Origin: Gonatopus flavifemur
Lineage: Eukaryota; Arthropoda; Insecta; Hymenoptera; Dryinidae
NCBI GenBank assembly: GCA_018340375.1
Contig: JAFFJZ010000014.1
Location: forward strand, 4,030,001 to 4,094,000
Direction of reading: 5' to 3'
DNA: 64,000 nucleotides
Below are positions 33,321 through 44,189 of this stretch, piece by piece; positions within the stretch are counted from its first letter, which is position 1; each line of letters starts with the position of its first letter. The notes below the pieces were generated by a model. The model was given only the letters and a program-made list of their open reading frames with translations. It searched no databases and had not been told where the DNA came from. The position numbers and the translations under genes are program-made.

Positions 33321-34788
33321 ATGGCTTCCCTCAAAACACTTAGAATGAAACGTGGTCGAATGAAATCACAATTAACTCGTTTCAGAAACTTTATTGATTC
33401 GTGCACTGTTGAGCAAATAGTAGAAATTCCCGATAGAATTAAACGCGTCGAAGAGTTATGGGATAAGTTCTGTATCATTCAATCAGGAATTGAAGAAATA
33501 CGTTCAAAAGAATGAGATGTTCCTGTTAACGAAGAGGAAGAAGCTTTCGAAGATTTGTATTTTTCGTCGATAGGGCAAGCAAGAGAAATTATGAATCAAC
33601 AAAGACCGCAAGAGGAAGCACAGACCAATGATTTACCTGTCAATAATAGAAACAAAAAGAACGTTGAATTACCAACGCTAACGTTACCTACATTTAGTGG
33701 TGAATAGTCAATGGTTATTATTTAAGGACTCAGTTTCTTCGTTGATCGATGATAATGATTCTATTACGGATGTGCAACGTTTTCAATATTTGCGTGGATC
33801 GTTGCGAGGAGAGGCGCTAGAGGTTATTGAGTCACTCGAAACGTCTGCGGAGAATTACAAAGTGGCTTGGGAATTATTGACAACCCATTAGGATAATTCA
33901 TGACTTTCAGTGAACATGCACGTCAAGCAATTAGTAGATGCTCCGCAAATTTCGAAAGATAATAAGATGTCTATTAGATCATTCGTCAATCATATTCGTA
34001 CACATGTTAGATCATCAGAATCATCAAAACTACCTGTTGATAAATGGGATGCCATTCTCATTTATCTTGTTACGAGCAAGTTGGATTATGTTACTCGGAA
34101 AGATTGGAAATTACATGTTGGCAATCGTCCTATCGAGAATTGGCCTGAATTAAATGACCTTTTGGAATTTTTGACAGGAAAATATCAGATGTCAGAAATG
34201 GTTGAGCGAGAAAAGCCGAAACGAGAATTCAAACCATTTTTCAGAAAGGGAACAGAAAAAAGAGTTACGGTAGCTATCACGGTTACTCCTGATTGTGAGT
34301 ACTGTCAGGGTACGCATAACATCTACTTTTGTGATGATCTCATTAAATTGCTCGTTTCAACTAGAATCCAGGAGGTTTAGCGGTTGCATTTGTGCCTGCA
34401 TTGTCTTAGAACAGGTTATTCTGCTAAAGATTGCAAATCGTCTACATGTAAAAAATGCCATCAACGACATAATTCGGAACGACATTTAGATACATTTGGA
34501 TACTCGCACCATCAGGAACGTGCAGAGAAATCAAAGCCTCCAGTTATTAGTAATAATTCGGTAGTGAAATCAGTCAATGATACAAGCACTATTGTTTCCA
34601 GTTGTATGCGAGGAAGGTCATCACAAGTTGTTTTATCCACAGCACGGGTTATTATTTATGACAATCGAGGCAATGCACATTCGTGTCGCGTTTTATTAGA
34701 TTCGGTTTCACAAGCAAATATAGTGACCAAACGCTTGACTGATGGATTAAATTTAAAAACAAATAGTCATCAGTTTCCGATTACTTGA
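33321..34788 (+). pseudogene. BEL/Pao-2 gag
   Basis: The N-terminal block reads MASLKTLRMKRGRMKSQLT, then RIKRVEELWDKF. After stops at about 33513 and a frame change near 33690 come WLLFKDSVSSLIDDND, RFQYLRGSLRGEALEVIES and WELLTTH. A segment from 33910 includes DKWDAILIYLVTSKLDYVT. Zinc-knuckle-like clusters follow: CEYCQGTHNIYFC, CLHCLRTGYSAKDC and CKKCHQRHNSERH. The domain order is that of BEL/Pao gag. The last part (from about 34630) already contains the protease start: RVLLDSVSQANIVTKRL, with Val in place of the Gly of the DSG triad. Confidence 0.82.
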
Positions 34789-35481
34789 ATGAATCAAACT
34801 ACGATGACATCGCAACAAACTGTCACGGCAACAATGAAGTCTCTGTTCAACGATTCCACGTATACTATCGATTGTCTGGTATTGCCAATTATCACAGAAA
34901 ATATTCCGTAGATTGAAATCGATCAAAGTGTCTTAAACATACCTCAAGATATTCAATTAGCTGATAAAAATTACCACATATCTGAAAAATAGATATGTTG
35001 GTCGGTGCTGGTCTTTTCTGGAAGATTATGATAATGGAACGTATTTCTCTCAAGCAAAATCAGCCCATTTCACGAAATACTCAGCTAGGATGGATAATTG
35101 GAGGAGAAGTGACCAATCGGAAAATATACGATTCATCGACTTGTTTATTGGTTACTAATAATGAATTGAATCAAAAATTGGAACGTCTCTGGCAAGTCGA
35201 GGAAATTCCAAAAAAATTAGAGTATTCGGAAACTGAGAGAAAATGTGAAGAACATTTTGTAGCCACAACTTCAAGTGGTCGAGATGGGAGATTTATTGTT
35301 TCATTACCTAAGCAACCATCGGTGATATTAGGATATTCTTTACTGAACGCTCAAAAACGTTATAAATATCTTGAGCAGCGTTTCTTAAGGCAACCGAGTC
35401 TACAAGAAGAATATAATAAATTCATGGCCGGATATGGAAGTTTAAATCACGTGTCCAGAATAACATCACTGGAATCCAAAA
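34789..35481 (+). pseudogene. BEL/Pao-2 protease-to-RT linker
   Basis: It contains LVGAGLFWKIM, QPISRNTQLGWIIGGEV and ERLWQVEEIPKKLEYSE, then CEEHFVATTSSGRDGRFIVS, the conserved linker between protease and reverse transcriptase of BEL/Pao polyproteins. It lies in a different frame from its neighbours (34995-35594), so at least two indels flank it. It ends in EEYNKFMAGYGSLNHVS. Confidence 0.75.
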
Positions 35482-36408
35482 ATGATGTTTTATCTGCCGC
35501 ATCATCCGGTTGTGAAAGGAGATCATTTAACAACGAAGCTACGAGTAGTTTTCGACGGTTCAGCCAAATCAAATTCAGGAAAATCCTTGAATGATAATTT
35601 GTTAGTAGGACCCGTAATTCAAGATAATTCATTTGATATCGTTTTGAGATTTCGGACATACGAATTTGTATTAACGGCTGACGTTCAAATGGTGTATCGG
35701 CAGATAAAGATATGTGATCAGGATAAAGACTTGCAAAGAATTTCATGGCGCGGTAAAAACAAAATGTGTTTGCAAAAATATACTTCAAATACAATAACGT
35801 ATGGCACCTCTTCGGCCCCCTTCCTAGCGACCAGATGTTTACAAGAATTAGCAATTCAAGAGATATATGATTTTCCGGTCGCGGCACCTGTACTAATGAA
35901 AGATTTCTATATGGACGACCTTTTAACGGGAACTAATACTATAAATGAAGGAATACAATTGCAAGAACAATTAGATGCTCTTCTCAAGTGTGGAGGATTT
36001 GTGCTGCGTGAGTGGCGAGCTAATGATCATCGAATCTCAACAAATCTGCAAGACAAGGAATTGAATGATAATTTATTAGTACTTAGTAAACATGAACCGT
36101 TAAAAACGTTAGGATTATTCTGGAATTCGGAGGAAGACGTAATTCAGTATAAATTCACATTACCAATCGAAGACAATGTATGCCTCACTAAGGGAAGGAT
36201 ATTGTCTACGATATCTAAGATTTTCGATCCATTAGGATTGATAGGTCCTATCCTCATCGTTGGAAAAATGATCATGCAGGATTTGTGGGAATTACAAATA
36301 AATTGGGATGGAATCGTACCTTCATCATTGAGATACCACTGGTTGCAATATTACGAATCGCTTTTGAAAATAGATGACTCGAAAATCCCTCGTCAGGTCA
36401 ATCCAAAA
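35482..36408 (+). pseudogene. BEL/Pao-2 reverse transcriptase
   Basis: The open frame has FYLPHHPVVKGD and LRVVFDGSAKSNSGKSLND. TADVQMVYRQI with DLQRISWRG and TYGTSSAPFLATRCLQELA follow. The catalytic box is FYMDDLLTG with both Asp kept, then LGLFWNSEEDVI and FDPLGLIGPILIVG. The frame is uninterrupted over this span, which makes it the best-preserved reverse transcriptase of the three BEL/Pao copies here. Confidence 0.88.
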
Positions 36409-36960
36409 TCAACGGCTCAGAAATTCGTTATCCACGGTTTCAGCGATGCATCGGAGAAGGCTTATGGTGCGTGTGTATACGCAAGTTCTGTCAACAAAGA
36501 TACCGGATATATACCCAATCTAATTTGCGCGAAGTCAGGAGTAGCTCCATCGAAGTCTCTATCTTTACCACGCCTGTAATTCAATGCAGCACTTTCATTG
36601 ACAGAATTATTGGCAACAGTGAGGGAAAATCTAGAATCAAAAATTGATAAAATTCATTTGTGGACTGATTCCACAATAGTTCTATCATGGATCAAAACAC
36701 TGCCATATAAATTCAAAACGTTTGTGGCAAACAGAGTTGCAAGTATACAGAAGATTAACGATGAGGTAACTTGGAAATACGTTCCTACTCACAATAACCC
36801 TGCAGATCTTCTTTCTAGAGGTACTTCAGTAATAAACTTGTTTGATAATGAATTATGGTGGCACAGCCCTCGATGGTTGTCATCACCGAATGATTGGCCA
36901 AATTTGAATCCACCTGATTTGGATTCGTTTCTTGGAGGCACGGAAATTCCCGAGATGAAA
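36409..36960 (+). pseudogene. BEL/Pao-2 RNase H
   Basis: FVIHGFSDASEKAYGACVYA and LICAKSGVAPSKSLSLPRL end at a TAA at 36577-36579. The same frame then continues NAALSLTELLATVREN and LWTDSTIVLSWIKTLP, NNPADLLSRGTSV and ELWWHSPRWLSSPNDW. The acidic residues of both RNase H blocks are kept. One stop is the only lesion seen. Confidence 0.83.
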
Positions 36961-38095
36961 TCTAACATTATGACCGCAACTGTGGCACCTCAAACAGATG
37001 TGTTGCATCGATACTCGTCGTTTATTAAACTGAAAAGAATCATCGCTCATTGTTCACGGATATGTCAGAGAAAGATTGAGACATCCCAATCTTTTGTTTT
37101 GACGGCCAGTGAATTAGAAAATGCAACGACGATTATTTTAAAAATGGTACTTCAGTCATTTCCGATTGAATTGAAGAATTTGAATGATAAAAAACCGCTA
37201 TCACCAAAGAGTCATCTTATAACTCTCAACCCCTTCTTAGATGGTCAAGGTTTGATCAGAGTGGGCGGACGACTTCATAATGCAAAGATTACTGTAGATC
37301 AACGCTATCCAGTAGTTCTTCCGTCGAAACACCATATTACCGCAATAATTCTAAGAGAAGAACACATCAAATTATTCCACTGTGGACCTGAACACCTGTT
37401 AAATTCAATACGACTGAAATATTGGCCTATTTCTGGGAGAAGAGAAGCCCAGAATATTACTCGTCAATGCGTGAATTGCTTCAGATTTAAGCCGAAGAAA
37501 ATGGAACCTATCATGGGTTCTTTACCTCAAGATCGTGTGCAAGAGCCTTTGAAAATCTTCATGACTACTGGTGTCGATTACGCCGGTCCTCTTCGAGTTC
37601 GGGAAGGCAAACGAATGGGAAGAGCACATGTTGGAAAGACATACATCGCTGTATTTGTTCGCTTTGCGACAACCGCAGTCCATCTCGAGCTAGTTAGCGA
37701 TTTAACGACAGGAGCGTTCTTGGCGGCCTTGAGGAGATTTTTAGCTCGACGAGGAAAATGCTCAACGTTGTACTCAGACAACGCGACAAATTTTATTGGC
37801 GCAAACAACCAGATGAAAGAAATTTATAAATTTATATCAAACTCCAAGGAGAATATTGGTGGCTACTCATCTCAACGTCAAATTGATTAGAAATATATTC
37901 CACCATGATCTCCTAATTTTGGTGGACTTTAGGAGTCCGCAGTTGAGGCGGTTGAATGCCATTTGCTCACGGTGGTACGAAATCTCACTTTCACCTTTGA
38001 GGAATGGAACACTTTAATCATAGAAGTAGAATCCGTTTTAAATCCGAGACCACTTACCCCTTTTTCATCTTCTCCTAATGATTATATTGGAAGCA
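36961..38095 (+). pseudogene. BEL/Pao-2 integrase
   Basis: The zinc site shows HIKLFHCGPEHL and then CVNCFRF. The catalytic core has TGVDYAGPLRVREG and LYSDNATNFIGANNQM. After a stop at 37888-37890 degenerate sense continues: IPP-SPNFGGL, NLTFTFEEWNTL and VLNPRPLTPFSSSPNDYIG to about 38095, where it ends abruptly without the usual ALTPGHFL block. The catalytic Glu region (GGLWE in relatives) is altered. Confidence 0.82.
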
Positions 38096-38224
38096 TATAG
38101 GATTGTTAAGAGATTTTTCGGACAAATGAGATCTAGAAGCAGTAAGATTGAAAATTCTCTAGGGAGACAACTGATGAGAACGGAGGAAAAAATAGAACAA
38201 TGGATTAATCATCCAGAAGATCTG

Positions 38225-38859
38225 TATCCGACAGGGCTTTGAAAGAATTGAAAAATAATAAAGCGCCAGGAATAGATGGCATAAGTGCGGACCTTATCAA
38301 CGCCTCCAGTCAGAGAACTCGTGACGCACTGTTTGAATTGGTCAGAGATATGTATGAAATAGGCAAGGTACCGAAAGATTTCCAGAAGAATAGAATTGTC
38401 GCCATTTCAAAAAAACAAGGAGCAGACAAATGCGAGAACTACAGAACGATGAGTTTATCTTCACATGCCTCGAAAATACTGACAAAAATCATATACAGGA
38501 GAGTAGAGAATAAAATAGAGAGTAGATTAGCGGAAGATCAGTTCGGTTTCAGGAAAAATAGGGGAACGCGAGAAGCAATAGTAGCACTGAGAACAGTAGT
38601 AGAGAAAAGTCAAGCGTTCAAAAAGTCTGTGTATATAGGTTTAGAGATATACAAAAAGCATTCGATAATGTGGATTGGGAGAAGATGATTACGATTTTGA
38701 GAAAGGTAGGAATCAATTTCAGGGAAAGGAGAATAATATATGAGACATATAAGAATCAAACCGCAATGATAGAAATAGAGGGCCAAGAAGGAGAAGCACA
38801 AATTAGAAGAGGGGTGAGACAAGGATGCTCACTATCGCCATTGATTTTCAATTTGTATA
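38225..38859 (+). pseudogene. LINE reverse transcriptase, first part
   Basis: KELKNNKAPGIDGISADLIN, QKNRIVAISKKQGADKCENY and ASKILTKIIYRRVENKIES with EDQFGFRKNRGTREAI are the N-terminal fingers and palm motifs. A frame change near 38640-38690 leads to DWEKMITILRKVGINF and GVRQGCSLSPLIFNLY. The frame then runs into the inserted MITE at 38860. Confidence 0.85.
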
Positions 38860-39430
38860 CGGGGTGTTTCAGAACTCACTGAGAAACTACACAGGCGTCA
38901 TTCTGCATCCAAAATGCAATAATTTCCCGTTCGAAAAAAAAATTTCCGACGCTTAGTTCTCGAGATATGAGCATTTTTAGATTTTCTTCAGACCCAAATC
39001 ATCCAACAGCATTATGCGCTACGTACTGGAGCTTGATACCATTCGCTAAGTTGGAAAACGGCGGATTCCTGGAGGGACAATTGGACTATCCTATCATTTC
39101 TTGTTCCAGAGCTACAGCGATTTGGAATTGCTGAGTTCTGATTGGCTGAGAGCTCAAAAATTTCAAATCGCTGTAGCTCTGGAACAAAGAATGATAGGAT
39201 AGTGCACTTTTTTTCTCAGAGATCCGCCGTTTTCCAACTTGGTGAATGGTGTTAAGCTCCAGTACGTAGCACATAATGCTGTTGAGTGATTTGGATTTGA
39301 AAGAAAATCTGAAAATGCTCATATCTCGAGAACTCAGCGTCGGAAAAATTTTTTTCAAACGAGAAATTATTGCAGTTTAGCTGCAGAATGACGCCTGTGT
39401 AGTTTTTTCAGTGAGTTCTGAAACACCCCG
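38860..39430. mobile_element. 571-bp MITE inserted in the LINE
   Basis: CGGGGTGTTTCAGAACTCAC (38860) is mirrored by GTGAGTTCTGAAACACCCCG (to 39430), and the inverted similarity continues for about 250 bp per arm (CTCGAGATATGAGCATTTT, CAGCATTATG, CGTAGC, CGCTGTAGCTCTGGAACAA). TATA stands on both sides, consistent with a TA duplication inside a TATATA target. The ends resemble the CAGGGTG ends of the DD41D elements, so mobilisation by a Tc1/mariner transposase is likely. Confidence 0.88.
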
Positions 39431-40273
39431 TATAGAAGAAGCGATGAACAAAGTGAAGGAACAAGTGCAATTGAAATTACAGATTCAAGGTGAAAATGTG
39501 AGCATGTTGAGATTTGCGGATGACATAGCTATATTAGCTGCGAGTGGCGCTGAGCTAGAAAATACTCTCAACACTATGACAAAAATATCACTAGACAAAT
39601 ATTTTATGAATATAAATAAGGACAAAACAAAATTCATGATTTGTACAGCAACGAAAACATCAAGGAGAACGAAAATCAAAATAGATGCAGAGCCAATTCA
39701 GCAGGTGAAAGAATTCAAATATCTAGAGAGCATCATTACAGAAAACGGTGAAAGCGAAAGAGATATAAGAGCAAGAATAGCACAAGGAAAACAGGCTTCC
39801 CACCGACAGAAACAGTTGTTATGTTCGAAGAATATCAGCTTAGCAGTAAGGAAGAAATTCTTGAAGAGTTACGTTTGGACCACAGCATCATATGGTTGCG
39901 AAACTTGGACAATTGGAAAAACGGACCAACGAAGACTCGAAGCTTTCGAAATGTGGTGTTATAGAAGGATGTTTAGAATAAAGTGGATAGAGAAAGTAAA
40001 AAATGAAGAAGTATTGAGAAGGTGAACGAAAAAAGGAATCTTTCGAGACAGGTCGTGAAAAGGAGGAGTGATCTGATAGGACACACCTCAAGGCATGATA
40101 GCTCATTGAAAACAATATTGGAAGGGAAAATGAATGGTAAAACTCGAAGAGGTAGACCTAGATTAAGTCATATGAAGCAAATTATACAAGATGAGAGTTG
40201 TCGCAGATATGCAGAAATTGAGCGATTGGCGGATAATAGACAGGGTTGGAGGATTTCATCAAACCAGTCATAA
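39431..40273 (+). pseudogene. LINE reverse transcriptase, second part and C-terminal domain
   Basis: IEEAMNKVKEQVQLKLQIQ continues the frame left at 38857 once the MITE and one TA are removed. MLRFADDIAILA is the catalytic box with both Asp. Next come FKYLESIITENGESERDIRA, SYGCETWTIGKTDQRRLEAF and EMWCYRRMFRIKW. A frame overlap near 40022 leads to the last block DLIGHTSRHDSSLKTILEGK and GRPRLSHMKQII. The gene would need one or two frame corrections besides the MITE. Confidence 0.85.
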
Positions 40274-40300
40274 GACTGATCACTCCATGATGATGATTAC

Positions 40301-40890
40301 ATATACGCTGGTTCAGCCGTGAGTCATAAGGTATGCGGTTTGCGAAAATTTGTCCATAATTTTCCTTTAAGAAAATGCATGAAATTCGGAAAAGTGTCAT
40401 ATATGATCCACCAATGATTCCTCCCGTATAATCGAATGGCGGCATCGGTTTTTGTGCAAGATCAAAATTCTTCAATGAATTGTTCGAACAATCCTTCCAT
40501 AAACAATTATTTCCCCAACTCTTTGTCCACCTAAAATATTCTGCTATGCTAATCTGCTATATCCAATATTCACCCCCCCCCCCTCCCCGCCGACATCTAT
40601 GCTGGTTCAGTCGTGGGTCATAAGGTATGCAGTTTGCGAGAATTCGTTTATAATTTTTTATAAGAAAATGCATGAAATTTGGAGGATTGTCATATATGAT
40701 CTTTCACTGATTCCTCCCGTATAATCGGGTGATGGCGCCGGTTTTCATGCAAAATCAATTTACCAATAAATTGTTCAAACAATGTTTTTATAAACAATTA
40801 TTCCTCCAACTTTTTTCCCACCTAAAACCTTCTGCTATGCTAATGTGCTATTTCCAATATTGACCCCTTCGATATCTACGCTGGTTCAGC
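40301..40890. repeat. Tandem repeat array, ~290-bp unit
   Basis: GCTGGTTCAGCCGTGAGTCAT (40305), GCTGGTTCAGTCGTGGGTCAT (40600) and GCTGGTTCAGCCATGG (40880) mark unit starts. Each of the two full units contains ATGCATGAAATT, GTCATATATGATC, CTCCCGTATAATCG, CCTAAAA and CTGCTATGCTAAT in order. A poly-C run (40571-40584) is specific to the first unit. A truncated unit lies at 32405-32584, left of BEL/Pao-2. Confidence 0.78.
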
Positions 40891-41774
40891 CATGGCCTTC
40901 AATGGGTTTATCATACTCAAGTTGGTTCGCACAACGTATAGTGAATTTATTAGTATAATAAAATGTTAAATTACGTGGAACCCGGAGTGCGACCGTACAG
41001 GTATGCGTGCAGTATACTAACTGCCGATATGCCGGGCAATGAAGCGGGGCTGCAGTCCATACATACATTACACCTGTGATGAAGACATTGTCAGAATTAA
41101 TTGTGGATGAATTCAGTTTCGAAAATAGTAACCATCCTCACCTCGCTATATAACATTATCAGGCACCACGAATATCTACTACACCAGGATTGACTGTCAT
41201 TCTTCCGCACAGTACAATCACTATAGCCTTGTTGTGCTTCGTTGGAATCAATTCCACAATCATATCCCCTCACGCCTCCGCGTCATTATATCTTGTTCAC
41301 TCCACAGTTAAATGGACCAATAATAACAAAGTGTCATTTTGTTGGAGGAGGGGAAAAGGCGCCACCGTCCATTTTGAAGAATGAATGAATTTCCTCCTGC
41401 GATAATAAGAACAATCAATCAGAGTCACGGAAGAAGAGTCATGGTACTTCTGTCACATGTCTCCCATAGTGGAGGGTCTGAATTGATCATTTAGTGAATT
41501 ATCCCCTTCTACAGGATTTATAACGAAATAATCAACAATTGTTAATCCAACTTTGTTGAGAATCATTTGATTATGTATTCCAATTCATTCATCAGTGCTA
41601 AGGATTTATTATCATTCATATATCCCTCTTCCAGGATTTTCCGATCAGTATTATGGGAAAAAATTCGAATCAAATCAAACCTACAACTTTCTCACCAATC
41701 AGAAAATTTTTTCTCCGTCAATAATCTACTCTTTCTCATCTCCATTTACAATTTGGATTTTTAATTGAAGATTT
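40891..41774. other. No recognised gene
   Basis: Short frames only (for example 41190-41384 and 41567-41764). The last 200 bases before COX1 could be a remnant of mitochondrial ND2/tRNA sequence given the usual insect gene order, but I could not support that from the sequence. Confidence 0.4.
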
Positions 41775-43835
41775 TGAGTTAATTGGAACTATAAACTATA
41801 TTTCTTATTCGAACTCAGAGCGAAAATATTTGGAACACCATTAGGAATCATTATTCGATCTGAATCAACAACTTCAGGTCCATCATTTCCCAATGATCAA
41901 GTTGACAATGCAACAGTAATGAATTATGCATTCATTTCAATGTCCTCATGTCAATACCTTTTATGATTGGAAGATTGGGGAATTGATTGGTTCCTTTGAT
42001 ACAGAGGGCTCGAGATATGGCATTCCCTCGTATAAATGGACATTTGGGTAATCACCCCCACCTCTATTCTGTTCAATTCCAAGTACAATAGTTTCTACAG
42101 AAGCTGAAACTGGTTGGACTGTAAATCCTCCTCCATCTGGAAACATCTTACATAAAAGAATTGTTATAGATTCAGCTATTTTTCTCCTTCACATCACAAG
42201 GTTTTCACCGGTTATGGGAACGATGAATTTTATTTCTACCAACCTCAATATATATCATATTGAATCAAGCATATATTAGGTTGATTCATTCGGTGAATTA
42301 ATTCTTTCAACAGCAGCTTCACTCCTTCTGTTACAACCTATGTTGTAAGATAACAATTTGAATGATAGGAAGGAAATCTCACAATTGAATTGCTGGGTGA
42401 ATCTTTGAGGTTACATGGAAAGAAAAAAAATCTCGCATCTTCAAATGTTTATAAGGAATAAGACATATCAAGAATAACACCATTGACGCTTCCCATACTT
42501 AGATGAAACAATTCATTCTAGAAAAATATGAGCAAACTTGCAATGTTTACATGCAATATACATACGACCTTGGTTGTTGTAATTATTAAACCGAGACCAG
42601 AGAACTCATATATAATGGTTTGGTAGGAAGAAAGATGTCTCCATCTTCTAACCTTTGAAGTCACATTTCAATCAGCTCAATACATGATAATTACTCGATC
42701 TGAACATAAGGTTTTGAAACGGAATTGTTAATATTCTGAACACTAGCAGAAATTTTTTAGACAATTGATTATTCCCATTTGTAACATGAAGAAGATACGT
42801 TTGGCCAGACTTACGGTTTGAATCTTCGGTTGCAACTAATTAGGAAAGGAAGTATCAGAGGGATGGCCATAATCTTCTTACATCCAGAGGTGGTTTGAAG
42901 TTCATCTTTGCCATCATCCAATTTCTCAGTTTTATGAAAACCCCCCATATGTGTAACTGGTTTCCGATGAGTGAAACCCAATAACAGGCGTTAAATTCGT
43001 GTCTCAATACTGCACACGTCCCTATCGTTGAGACTATCCACCACGTGCGTGAACATCTAACAGAAGAATTACGTCTTCCCTCAACGACTACCGTGCAGAC
43101 AGTGACACGGTCAAGAGCAAAGAGAGCAAAGCAGGTGTGTCCGTTGATAGGAATGAAAAATGGCGTAGTTCATAATGTAGTCGTCATATAAGTCATAGGT
43201 GGCGACAGCATGTCATTTTTGATATTGTGTGAACTCTCTCGATGAGTACGAGTATAGGATCACATAGGGGAAGAGGAGAAGGATCGTTGCAACACCTTCT
43301 ATCTCAACCAGTTTCAGCAGGAGCAATCACAATACTCTCATTAGATCATAACTCCGATACAACATCCTCTGCTCCAACTGAAGGAGAAGACCCCATTTTT
43401 CACCAACATTTATTACGATATATTCGTCATCCTGAAGTTTATATTTTGATTTTATTTGGATTTCAAACTATTTCTCAAGTTATTCTCATCAAAAGAGGGG
43501 AAGAAGAGACTTTCAGAACACTAGGGATCACTCATGCAATAAGAGCTATCGAATGATCAGGATATATTGTTTGATTCCACCATATATTAACAGTAGAGAT
43601 AGATATTGATACATGGGCTTATCTTACTTCAGCAACAATAGTTATCGCTATCTCGACTGGTATCAGGTTTTTCTGATGATTTCCTCCATTGTATGGCTCT
43701 CAATGGATACTAGATCCCCACTTCACTATACTCATCAGGTTGAGTATTTCCATTTTCATCAGGAGAGTTTGACGGAGATCATTGCATCTAATTCATAATG
43801 GGATATTGTTCTTCATGATACATATCATTAGGTGT
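41775..43835 (+). pseudogene. COX1: Nuclear copy of mitochondrial COX1 (NUMT), in two blocks
   Basis: Cytochrome c oxidase subunit I is recognisable at protein level when TGA is read as Trp. Block 1 (about 41775-42348) reads GTPLGIIIRSESTTSG, FPNDQVDNATVMNYAFISM, IGRLGNWLVPL, DMAFPRI, TGWTVNPPPSGN and SAIFLLHIT. Block 2 (about 43293-43835) reads SQPVSAGAITILSLD, HQHLLRYIRHPEVYILIL, DIDTWAYLTSATIVIAISTG and WDIVLHDTYH. Order and spacing follow COX1. About 0.94 kb of unrelated sequence separates the blocks at the LL-QPV site. Many indels and stops, and the transposon-rich neighbourhood, show it is a dead nuclear insertion and not mitochondrial DNA. The frame at 43242-43556 is part of block 2. 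Confidence 0.85.
42349..43292. other. Insertion between the COX1 blocks
   Basis: No motif or clear terminal repeats were found. The COX1 words CTTCTGTTACAACCTATG (left) and CTTCTATCTCAACCAGT (right) overlap slightly, which would fit a duplication at the insertion point or two independent NUMT fragments. Confidence 0.45.
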
Positions 43836-43932
43836 GAACCTAAGTTCTCGCTGTGTGTCAATAAACGGCCCCAGCAGTGAGTGCTGGTCGATTTTCATAC
43901 ATATCCAGAACGTCATGAACCAAGCGTGGACA

Positions 43933-44145
43933 TACACTGAAAAAAATACTCCAGTTAATATATGGACAGCAAGAATTACTGCCATTCTAACCGGAATTCT
44001 AGTCAAATGAATCAAGTCTCCGGCAAATTTAACAAGGGCTCCAGTAAATTCAACAGGAAATCCAGTGAAAGTCACAGATATTCCTTGCTGTCCATATAGT
44101 AACCGGAATTCTGGTAAAATTAACAATTCATTTTTTTCCGTGTAC
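43933..44145. repeat. Hairpin MITE, ACAC(T/G)GAAAAAAAT ends
   Basis: ACACTGAAAAAAATACTCC with TATATGGACAGCAAGAAT is answered by ATTCCTTGCTGTCCATATA and ATTTTTTTCCGTGT. About 213 bp. The middle is a series of CCAGTAAATTCAAC / CCGGAATTC words. Confidence 0.65.
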
Positions 44146-44189
44146 GGTGAATAAACCGCGTGAGGCGTCGATTTTCACCTGTGGACAAC

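Larger units (their letters stand above)
32585..38095 (+). mobile_element. BEL/Pao-2 retrotransposon, 3' end lost
   Basis: A 5' LTR, a primer binding site, gag, protease region, reverse transcriptase, RNase H and integrase follow in order on the plus strand. The integrase sense fades at about 38095, where LINE sequence begins. No 3' LTR was found up to 41000. The left insertion point is fixed by the interrupted tandem repeat. Most of the polyprotein is in one frame with scattered stops, so this is an old but not scrambled copy. Confidence 0.85.
38100..40300 (+). mobile_element. RTE-like LINE, 5' truncated, with a MITE inside
   Basis: LINE sense begins near 38100 with QMRSRSSKIENSLGRQL and EEKIEQW, and runs through reverse transcriptase to a C-terminal domain ending near 40273. 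The 3' end is an (ATG)n-like tail, CATGATGATGATTAC (40286-40300), after which tandem repeat sequence resumes. The endonuclease and start of the second domain are missing. Clade assignment (RTE/BovB-like) rests on the AFEMWCYRRM-type C-terminus and is not certain. Confidence 0.78.

Noticed and set aside
40301..40890. CRISPR-like array
   Set aside because: The units are about 290 bp with no short repeat/spacer pattern; this is satellite-type tandem duplication in a eukaryotic genome.
43242..43556. 104-codon plus-strand frame as a nuclear gene
   Set aside because: It is recognisable COX1 sense and part of a larger broken NUMT.
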